A stretch of 64,000 nucleotides of DNA, from NCBI RefSeq assembly GCF_003947455.1, contig NZ_QHJH01000023.1, positions 1-64,000 on the forward strand. Direction: 5' to 3'. The notes below the pieces were generated by a model that made no database searches, was not told the DNA's origin, and worked only from the letters and a program-made list of their open reading frames with translations. Every line of letters begins with the position of its first letter. The stretch's first letter is position 1. The stretch comes from Streptomyces sp. WAC 04229. GTDB lineage: Bacteria; Actinomycetota; Actinomycetes; Streptomycetales; Streptomycetaceae. Made by a program: the position numbers and the translations under genes. Of the stretch, positions 54,493-60,782 are shown in pieces.

Positions 54493-55308
54493 TTACGGCT
54501 TGCGGGCCACCGCGCCGTACATCGCGATGTCCTCGTCGCGGATGCCCTGCTCCCCCGCGCCGTCCGGGTGCCACTTGTGCACCTGGACGATGCCGGGTTC
54601 GACCAGGTCCAGGCCGTCGAAGAACTCGTGCGCCTCGTCGAGTGTGCGCAGCCGCATCGGCATGTCGCGGGCCGCGTACTCGCGTGCGACCCGGCCGACC
54701 TCGTCCGGTGCGAACTCGGCGGTGCCGATGGTCATCGCCAGGTAGCTGCCCGACGGCAGGGGCTCCAGGAGGCGGCGGACGATACCGACCGCGTCGTCCT
54801 CGTCGAGGACGAAGTGGACGATCGCGATCACGGTCAGCGCGACCGGCCTGCCCAGGTCCAGCGTCTTGCGGAACTCGGCGGATTCGAGGACGTCCTCGGG
54901 ATGCTGGAAGTCCGCCTCGATGTACGTCGTCCGGCCCTCCGGCGTGCTGGACAGCAGCCCCTGGGACAGGGTGAGGACGATCGGGTCGTTGTCCACGTAG
55001 ACCACGCGCGACTCGGGCGCCACCGACTGCGCGATCTCGTGCAGGTTGGGTGAGGTCGGGATGCCGGTGCCGATGTCGAGGAACTGGCGTATGCCCGCCT
55101 CCTCCGCCAGCCAGCGCACCGCGCGGTTCATCCAGTCCCGGTTGGCGCGCATGTGCACGGGCAGCGCGGGCCACTCCGCGGCCATCGCGTCGCCCGCCTC
55201 CCGGTCGGCCGGGTAGTAGTCCTTGCCTCCCAGGATGTAGTCGTAGATCCGGGCCGAGTGCGCGTGCTCGGTGTCGATCCGGTCGGCCGGCCATCCGCTG
55301 TCGGACAA
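54493..55308 (-). CDS. SAM-dependent methyltransferase, Methyltransf_19 (DUF574) family
   Basis: 271 residues from a TTG at 55308 (GAGAGGGGC upstream). ARIYDYILGGKDYYPADREA is the hallmark N-terminus of this actinobacterial family, followed by FLDIGTGIPTSPNLHEIAQ (SAM motif I) and VVYVDNDPIVLTLSQGLL (motif II). Substrate is unknown. Its genes are very often beside XRE-DUF397 pairs, as here. Confidence 0.92.
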   Translation of the reverse strand: MSDSGWPADRIDTEHAHSARIYDYILGGKDYYPADREAGDAMAAEWPALPVHMRANRDWMNRAVRWLAEEAGIRQFLDIGTGIPTSPNLHEIAQSVAPESRVVYVDNDPIVLTLSQGLLSSTPEGRTTYIEADFQHPEDVLESAEFRKTLDLGRPVALTVIAIVHFVLDEDDAVGIVRRLLEPLPSGSYLAMTIGTAEFAPDEVGRVAREYAARDMPMRLRTLDEAHEFFDGLDLVEPGIVQVHKWHPDGAGEQGIRDEDIAMYGAVARKP

Positions 55309-55378
55309 CGTCCGCCCCTCTCCGTCAAGTCGTGCGGTACCAGTGGTCTCTCGGTGGAACCTACGGCAACCGGCGCGT

Positions 55379-55627
55379 TCAGTAGAGGAAGTCGGCCTGT
55401 CCCGCCTTCACACCGTCGAGGAAACACGTCATCTCGTGGGGGGTGAAGACGAGCGCGGGGCCGTCCGGGTCCGAGGACTGGCGCAACGCGATCCGTCCGT
55501 CGCCCAGCCTGCGCACCTCTACGCAGGCGCCGCCCGCGTCGTCGCTCCACGGCTTGACCCACTCGTGGGGGCCAGGTTCCGGGGACGGTGTCCCGGAGCC
55601 GGCGGAGTGCTGTGGGTGCTGGTCCAT
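55379..55627 (-). CDS. DUF397 protein
   Basis: 82 residues from the ATG at 55627. WVKPWSDDAGGACVEVRRLG then VALRQSS-like (IALRQSSDPDGPALVFTPHE) and FLDGVKAGQAD give the DUF397 pattern. It abuts the stop of the XRE regulator directly (no gap), so the two are co-translated. DUF397 proteins pair with XRE/Scr1-type regulators and may work as their antitoxin-like or modulating partner (family knowledge); the exact role is unresolved. Confidence 0.92.
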   Translation of the reverse strand: MDQHPQHSAGSGTPSPEPGPHEWVKPWSDDAGGACVEVRRLGDGRIALRQSSDPDGPALVFTPHEMTCFLDGVKAGQADFLY

Positions 55628-56503
55628 TCAGAGCTCCTTGCGTAGCGCGCCGAGGAGTTCCTCGGTGCTTCGGGCCGGTACGGCCTGGGCGCCCAGGCGG
55701 TCCAGCGCCTCGCGGTAGACCACCACGTCGTCGCCCTTGTCCAGGTAGACAGCGCCCACCAGGCCGCTGAGGTAGACGATGTCGGGGAGTTCGGGAGCCC
55801 GGAAGCGGAAGACGTGGAACGCGCCGGCCCGCATCGCGGGGTGCGGGCCCTGGGCGAACGGCATGATCTGGAGCGTGACGTTGGGCAGCCGGCCCACCTC
55901 GATCAGGTGGTCCACCTGCTCCCGCATCACCTCGGCGCCACCGACGGGCCAGCGCAGGACCGTTTCGTCCATGACGACCCACAGCCGGGGCGGCTCGGGG
56001 CGGGTGAGGATCTCCTGGCGCCGCATGCGCAGGGCGACCCGCCGCTCGGTGGCGACGGAGGAGGCGTGCGGATTGCCGGCGCTCAGCAGGGCCCGCGCGT
56101 AGGCCGGGGTCTGGAGCAGTCCGTGCACGAACTCGGGCTCGTAGGCGCGGATGTGCAGGGCCGCCTGCTCCAGGCTGAGGTAGGCGGCGAACCAGTCCGG
56201 CATGACGTCGCGGTAAGTGTGCCACCAGCCCCGCTTGTTCGCCTCGCGGGCCGACTTCAGGAAGGTGTCGATCTCCTGCTGGTCGCGGACGCCGTAGTAC
56301 TGGAGCAGCTTCTCCACGTCCGGCAGCCGCAGGCGGGCCACCTTCGCCGCCTCCATGCGCCGGATCGTGGAGTGGCTCACCCCGATCGACTCGGCGGCCT
56401 GTTCGAAGGACAGACCGGCCCGGGTGCGCAACTCCTCCAGCTGTCTGCCGAGGATCATGCGCAGCACGGAGGGGGCACCGCCCCAATCGGTCTCCGAGGT
56501 CAC
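55628..56503 (-). CDS. XRE-family regulator with DUF5753 (Scr1-like) domain
   Basis: 291 residues from a GTG at 56503 with SD GAAGGAG. HTH: ILGRQLEELRTRAGLSFEQA then AESIGVSHSTIRRMEAAKVA. The DUF5753 sensor domain follows (WFAAYLSLEQAALHIRAYEP, FVHGLLQTPAYARALLSAG, DETVLRWPVGGAEVMREQVD). Co-translated with DUF397. The divergent small gene at 56767 is a frequent partner of such modules. They often affect development and antibiotic output, but the ligand is unknown. Confidence 0.92.
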   Translation of the reverse strand: MTSETDWGGAPSVLRMILGRQLEELRTRAGLSFEQAAESIGVSHSTIRRMEAAKVARLRLPDVEKLLQYYGVRDQQEIDTFLKSAREANKRGWWHTYRDVMPDWFAAYLSLEQAALHIRAYEPEFVHGLLQTPAYARALLSAGNPHASSVATERRVALRMRRQEILTRPEPPRLWVVMDETVLRWPVGGAEVMREQVDHLIEVGRLPNVTLQIMPFAQGPHPAMRAGAFHVFRFRAPELPDIVYLSGLVGAVYLDKGDDVVVYREALDRLGAQAVPARSTEELLGALRKEL

Positions 56504-56766
56504 ACCATCTCCTTCTTCGCGGCTGCGCGCCAAGCCTCGGGTGCGCAGTCTGCCACGGCGGGCGTCCCCGTCCGAGGAGCATGCATCCACTCAACTGCAA
56601 ATTTCAACTTGCCGGTTGCGTACGGTTGTCGGCGGATGACACAGTGGTTCCGCCGCCCCTTTTCTTCCCGTCCGGGTCGGTCTCGCATGACAACGTTCTC
56701 CTGGTGCTCCGCCGGTTGTGCGCGTCGGCAGACCGCGCTCCCCCCGCCCGGCCAAAGGACACCCCC

Positions 56767-57174
56767 ATGGACCTGCAGCACACCCGTGATCCACGTCCGT
56801 CCACGGCCCCCGCCCCGCTGTCCCTGCCCGCCGGACTGCGCACCGGCCTCGGGCACGACGCGGTGGGCACCTCGCCGGACCACGGCGAGCGCATCCTGGC
56901 CCGTCTGCCCCGCGCGGGCTGCGTCTTCGCCGACCAGGAGCGCTGGTGGTGGATCGTCCCGTCGGGCTCCGACATCGGGGTCGCGTGGCCGCCCGGCGCC
57001 CTCTACGTGAGCGGTGACCCTTCCTGGACCCGCGCGCGGACGGAGACCCCGCCGTCGGGTCCGCGCATGGTCCACGGACCCGACGGCGACTCGCCGTACA
57101 CCGCGCCCATACCGCTGTACTTCCTCGTCTGCCGGCTCACCGGGGCGACGCCGCGGTGGTCCCCGACCCCCTGA
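56767..57174 (+). CDS. Small conserved hypothetical protein divergent to XRE regulator
   Basis: 135 residues from the ATG at 56767 with SD AAAGGA. Aromatic-rich centre GCVFADQERWWWIVPSGSDI then VAWPPGALYVSGDPSWTRAR and a C-terminus TAPIPLYFLVCRLTGATPRW. No signal peptide or helix. I do not recognise a named domain; similar proteins beside XRE-DUF397 modules are common in Streptomyces as far as I recall. The 263-bp divergent region is notably AT-richer (56575-56650), consistent with regulated promoters. Confidence 0.75.
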   Translation: MDLQHTRDPRPSTAPAPLSLPAGLRTGLGHDAVGTSPDHGERILARLPRAGCVFADQERWWWIVPSGSDIGVAWPPGALYVSGDPSWTRARTETPPSGPRMVHGPDGDSPYTAPIPLYFLVCRLTGATPRWSPTP

Positions 57175-57255
57175 GGGAGTGCGGACCGCCGGGCCGGGTT
57201 CCGGTTCATCTTCCGAAGCTGGAGCGCCTTCTTCCGATTGATTTCGTTCATCTTA

Positions 57256-57290
57256 TTGACATGTACAGGGAAGCGCTACAACGTTGCAAG
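57256..57290 (+). promoter_or_regulatory. Promoter/operator region of GH64 gene
   Basis: A consensus TTGACA -35 (57256-57261) is followed by GGAAGCGCTAC and TACAACGTTGCA (57277-57288), the latter close to the LacI-type palindrome seen at 24426. AGCGCT also recalls CebR-like sites. Glucan-dependent repression is plausible. Confidence 0.45.
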
Positions 57291-57313
57291 TCCCCCACAC
57301 CAAGGAGGACCGT

Positions 57314-58507
57314 GTGCTTTCCCCACGCAAGCTGACGGCATCCCTGGCCGTCGCGGCGTCCCTCGGCGCCGTCGCCGTCGTCACAGGACCGGCCGAACCG
57401 GCCTCGGCCGTGCCGGACACGATCCCGCTCACCCTGAAGAACGACTCGGGCAGCGGCGAACAGGTCTACGTGTACGTGATCGGCACCGAACTGGCCTCCG
57501 GCAAGCAGGGCTACGCCGACGAGAACGGAACCTTCCACGCCTGGCCGGCCGGTGGCGCCCCGCCGGTCCCGGCCCCCGACGCCTCCTTCACCGGCCCGGC
57601 AAACGGCGGGTCAAAGACCGTTCGGCTTCCGAAGTTCTCGGGCCGCGTCTACTTCTCCTACGGCCAGAAGCTGGACTTCCGGCTCGCCGACGGCGGGCTC
57701 GTCCAGCCCGCCGTGCAGAACGCCGACGATCCCAACCACGACATCCTGTTCAACTGGACGGAGTACACGCTCAACGACTCCGGCCTGTGGATCAACTCCA
57801 CCCAGGTGGACATGTTCTCGGCCCCCTACTCCGTGGGCCTCACCGCGGGCGACGGCTCCACGAAGCACACCGGTTCGCTGAAGCCCGGCGGCTACAAGGC
57901 CGTGGCCGACGGACTCGCCCGGCAGGGCGGCGGCTGGGAGGGCCTGGTCCAGAGCCGCGCCGACGGAACGCCGCTGCGCGTGCTGGCCCCCGGGCACGGC
58001 ATCGGCTCCGGCGACCTGCCCGCCGGAGTGCTGGACGGCTACATCGACCGCGTCTGGAGCAAGTACGCCACCGACACGCTGACGGTCACGCCGTTCAAGG
58101 ACCAGCCGGACACGAAGTTCTTCGGCAAGGTCAACGGGGACCGGATGGACTTCACCGACGGCTCCGGGGCCATGGTGACCTCCTTCGAGAAGCCGGACTC
58201 CGACTCCGTCTTCGGCTGCTACAACAAGCTCGACGCGCCCAACGACCAGGTCCGCGGGCCCATCTCGCGGACCCTGTGCGCCGCGTACAACCGGTCGACG
58301 CTGCTCACCAACTCCGAGCAGCCGGACGCCGACGCCTCCGGCTTCTACCAGGACGGCGTCACCAACCACTACGCCCGCCTGGTCCACGCGCAGATGGAGG
58401 ACGGGAAGGCGTACGCCTTCGCGTTCGACGACGTCGGGGCCCACGAGTCGCTGGTGCACGACGGCGATCCCAAGGACGCGGCGATCACCCTGGAGTCCTT
58501 CGGCTGA
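57314..58507 (+). CDS. Secreted GH64 beta-1,3-glucanase
   Basis: 397 residues from a GTG at 57314 with SD AAGGAGGA. Signal peptide VLSPRKLTASLAVAASLGAV to about ASA. GH64 thaumatin-like plus mixed fold: IPLTLKNDSGSGEQVYVYVI at the mature start, YFSYGQKLDFRLADGG, DILFNWTEYTLNDSGLWINS (catalytic Glu region) and TQVDMFSAPYSVGL. Family members release laminaripentaose from curdlan/laminarin and attack fungal walls. Followed after a hairpin by a GH16 glucanase, forming a beta-1,3-glucan pair. Confidence 0.92.
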   Translation: MLSPRKLTASLAVAASLGAVAVVTGPAEPASAVPDTIPLTLKNDSGSGEQVYVYVIGTELASGKQGYADENGTFHAWPAGGAPPVPAPDASFTGPANGGSKTVRLPKFSGRVYFSYGQKLDFRLADGGLVQPAVQNADDPNHDILFNWTEYTLNDSGLWINSTQVDMFSAPYSVGLTAGDGSTKHTGSLKPGGYKAVADGLARQGGGWEGLVQSRADGTPLRVLAPGHGIGSGDLPAGVLDGYIDRVWSKYATDTLTVTPFKDQPDTKFFGKVNGDRMDFTDGSGAMVTSFEKPDSDSVFGCYNKLDAPNDQVRGPISRTLCAAYNRSTLLTNSEQPDADASGFYQDGVTNHYARLVHAQMEDGKAYAFAFDDVGAHESLVHDGDPKDAAITLESFG

Positions 58508-58567
58508 CCGGCCGGCCCCACCCGCGCCCGGACAGTCCGCACCGCACCACCTTCCCCCCACCCGAGT

Positions 58568-58594
58568 GCCCGCTCCCGCGCCGTGGGAGCGGGC
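58568..58594 (+). terminator. Hairpin GCCCGCTCCC/GGGAGCGGGC between GH64 and GH16
   Basis: A perfect 10-bp stem with a 7-nt loop lies 60 bp after the GH64 stop and 17 bp before the GH16 start. Its arm GGGAGCG also resembles half a CebR box, so it might act in regulation instead. Confidence 0.55.
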
Positions 58595-58611
58595 CCACGA
58601 AAGGGAGAGAC

Positions 58612-59472
58612 ATGAACTCCCCACGTTTGATCCGCAGTTGCCTGCTCACCACCCTGTCGGTCGGTCTGGTGGCCGCCGCCGCGGTCGCGCCCGCGCACGC
58701 GGACCGCCCGGCGGAGACGGCCGCCGCGGCCGTGACGTTCTCCGACACCTTCGACGGGCCCGCCGGGTCCGGCGTCGACTCCGCCAAGTGGCAGCTGGAG
58801 ACCGGCGACAACGTCAACAACCACGAGCGGCAGTACTACACGCCCGGCACCGACAACGCGAAACTCGACGGCCAGGGGAACCTGGTGATCGAGGCCCGCC
58901 GCGAGAACCCGGGCAACTACCAGTGCTGGTACGGGGCGTGCGAGTACACCTCCGCGCGTCTCAACACCTCGGGCAAGTTCACCGCCACCTACGGGCATGT
59001 CGAAGCCCGGATGAAGATCCCGCGCGGGCAGGGCATCTGGCCCGCGTTCTGGATGCTGGGCCAGGACATCGGCGAGGTCGGCTGGCCGAACTCGGGCGAG
59101 ATCGACATCATGGAGAACGTCGGCTTCGAGCCCTCGACCGTCCACGGCACCATCCACGGCCCCGGCTACTCCGGCTCGGGCGGCATCGGCGCGGGCTACA
59201 CCCTGCCGAACGGCGAGGCCTTCGCGGACGCCTTCCACACCTTCGCGGTGGACTGGGCCCCGGAGAAGATCACCTGGTCGGTCGACGGCAACGTGTACCA
59301 GACGCGCACGCCGGCCGATCTGAACGGCAACCGGTGGGTCTTCGACAAGCCGTTCTTCCTCATCCTGAACCTCGCGGTCGGCGGCTACTGGCCGGGCGAC
59401 CCCGACGGCTCGACCACCTTCCCGCAGCAGCTGGTCGTCGACGAGGTGAAGGTGACCACGAGCGACGGCTGA
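58612..59472 (+). CDS. Secreted GH16 endo-beta-1,3-glucanase (laminarinase type)
   Basis: 286 residues from the ATG at 58612, SD AAGGGAGAG. Signal peptide MNSPRLIRSCLLTTLSVGLV to AHA. Catalytic motif NSGEIDIMENVG near residue 165 (E-x-D-x-x-E with nucleophile and acid Glu) together with ARMKIPRGQGIWPAFWMLG and FFLILNLAVGGYWPGDPDG mark a bacterial laminarinase. No carbohydrate-binding module is attached. Works with the preceding GH64 on beta-1,3-glucan. Confidence 0.94.
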   Translation: MNSPRLIRSCLLTTLSVGLVAAAAVAPAHADRPAETAAAAVTFSDTFDGPAGSGVDSAKWQLETGDNVNNHERQYYTPGTDNAKLDGQGNLVIEARRENPGNYQCWYGACEYTSARLNTSGKFTATYGHVEARMKIPRGQGIWPAFWMLGQDIGEVGWPNSGEIDIMENVGFEPSTVHGTIHGPGYSGSGGIGAGYTLPNGEAFADAFHTFAVDWAPEKITWSVDGNVYQTRTPADLNGNRWVFDKPFFLILNLAVGGYWPGDPDGSTTFPQQLVVDEVKVTTSDG

Positions 59473-59524
59473 CGGTTCCCTTCTTTCGGGGCCGGCGTTG
59501 AGTCGAGCGCCGCGCGCGCACGTA

Positions 59525-59552
59525 GGGAGTACGGGTGGAGTCCCGTACTCCC
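59525..59552. terminator. 11-bp inverted repeat GGGAGTACGGG-N6-CCCGTACTCCC
   Basis: A perfect 11-bp stem with a 6-nt loop lies 52 bp after the GH16 stop and 54 bp before DoxX. Position fits a terminator of the glucanase unit; an operator for doxX is the alternative. Confidence 0.55.
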
Positions 59553-59606
59553 CACGGCCGCGTCGTGCGCGGCCGCACGCCGCACGACCCGAGGGAGCGC
59601 CCACCG

Positions 59607-60023
59607 ATGAGCACCGCACGCCTGAACGACCGGCTGACCAGGCAGCAGCCCCTGGTGCTCGGCCTGTTCCGCATCGTCCTGGGCCTGCTGTTCACCAGCG
59701 AGGGCGCCGCGACGGTCTTCGGGCTGCTGGACCGGCCGGCCAGTCCCGTGGGCGACTGGCCGTTCTGGTACGCCGGGGTGATCGAGCTGGTCACCGGCGC
59801 CCTCGTCCTCGTCGGCGCGGCCACGCGCGGCGCGGCGTTCGTCGGCTCGGGGATCATGGCCTTCGCCTACTTCACCGAGCACCAGCCGGACGGGCTGTTC
59901 CCGCTCCAGAACGGCGGGCTGTCCCCGGCGCTGTTCTGCTGGGGCTTCCTGCTGCTGGTCTTCTTCGGGCCGGGCGCCCTGTCCCTGTCAGGGCGAGGTG
60001 GTCGTCGCCCCGGCGGCGCCTGA
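59607..60023 (+). CDS. DoxX-family membrane protein
   Basis: 138 residues from the ATG at 59607 (GAGGGAG upstream). Four hydrophobic segments: LVLGLFRIVLGLLFTSEGAA, FWYAGVIELVTGALVLVGA, AAFVGSGIMAFAYFTEHQ and LFCWGFLLLVFFGPGALSL, with the DoxX pattern G-L-L-F-x-x-E-G and F-T-E-H-Q-P. Role likely in membrane redox or quinone stress; substrate unknown. Its 3' end overlaps the convergent small-protein gene by 36 bp. Confidence 0.88.
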   Translation: MSTARLNDRLTRQQPLVLGLFRIVLGLLFTSEGAATVFGLLDRPASPVGDWPFWYAGVIELVTGALVLVGAATRGAAFVGSGIMAFAYFTEHQPDGLFPLQNGGLSPALFCWGFLLLVFFGPGALSLSGRGGRRPGGA

Positions 60024-60134
60024 GGCGTCGTCCTCCGGAGCCGCCGGGGGCGGGAAGATCAGGTCCTCGAGCGCGTCGGCGGCGAAGAGGAAGGCCATCA
60101 TCACGACCGGTAGGAGAAGCGCGAGCAGAATCAC
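59988..60134 (-). CDS. 48-residue single-helix membrane protein
   Basis: From a GTG at 60134 with a strong SD (GGGAGGT). The product begins ILLALLLPVVMMAFLFAADA, one membrane helix, then LEDLIFPPPAAPEDDASGAA, an acidic Pro-rich cytoplasmic or exterior tail. Good SD and hydrophobic pattern support translation. Similar tiny proteins occur widely in Streptomyces, function unknown. It overlaps the doxX 3' end by 36 bp on the opposite strand. Confidence 0.65.
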   Translation of the reverse strand: MILLALLLPVVMMAFLFAADALEDLIFPPPAAPEDDASGAAGATTTSP

Positions 60135-60398
60135 AGGACCTCCCGGTAGGTCGGTCTGTGGGCTTCGTGGCCCGGCTTTCAGGATGACCCCGAATGGCGG
60201 AACGCGCACGGCGGGGCCGGGGCCACGGCGACCGGCTTCTATGTCGAACAGGCGTTCCGAGGGTGGCCGGAGCCCCTTCCCGCGCACCGCACTGCGGCCC
60301 TCACCTGCACCTCAGGTGATCCTTTGGCCAACCGTTCATGCATATGCAGAACGAATGTGCGACGCAACCTCTGCCCATGGCGTCGCCGTTGGGTGCGT

Positions 60399-60743
60399 AT
60401 GGAACCTCCGATCGAGATCAACTACAGCGATGTCGGCGGCTGGGCCGTCGTGGAGATCCGCGGTGAGGTCGACGTGTACACCGTGCCCACGATCAAGCAG
60501 CACATGATCGAGCGGCTCGCGGACGGACTCCGCCGGTTCGTCATCGACCTGCGCGGAGTGACGTTCATCGACTCCATGGGCCTGGGCGTCCTGGTCGGCG
60601 CCCTCAAACGGGTCCAGGCCGTCCGCGGCGAGCTGAAACTGGTCATCACCGACGCCCACACCAAACAGCTCTTCGCGCTGACCGGGCTGCGCCACGTCTT
60701 CCCCATCTACGACTCGGTGTACCAGGCGAGACGTACGTCATGA
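60399..60743 (+). CDS. STAS-domain anti-sigma factor antagonist
   Basis: 114 residues from the ATG at 60399 (GTG 60393 is an alternative; SD weak). GGWAVVEIRGEVDVYTVPTI then FVIDLRGVTFIDSMGLGVLV carries the conserved Ser (D-S-M-G) that a partner kinase phosphorylates, near residue 57, and KLVITDAHTKQLFALTGL follows, as in RsbV/BldG. It acts by partner switching in the cytoplasm. No anti-sigma kinase is adjacent, so its partner lies elsewhere. The 264 bp upstream (60135-60398) holds its promoter but I cannot define it. Confidence 0.92.
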   Translation: MEPPIEINYSDVGGWAVVEIRGEVDVYTVPTIKQHMIERLADGLRRFVIDLRGVTFIDSMGLGVLVGALKRVQAVRGELKLVITDAHTKQLFALTGLRHVFPIYDSVYQARRTS

Positions 60744-60782
60744 CCGGATGTCTTCTCCCTCAGACCCTCACCCAGCGCCGAG

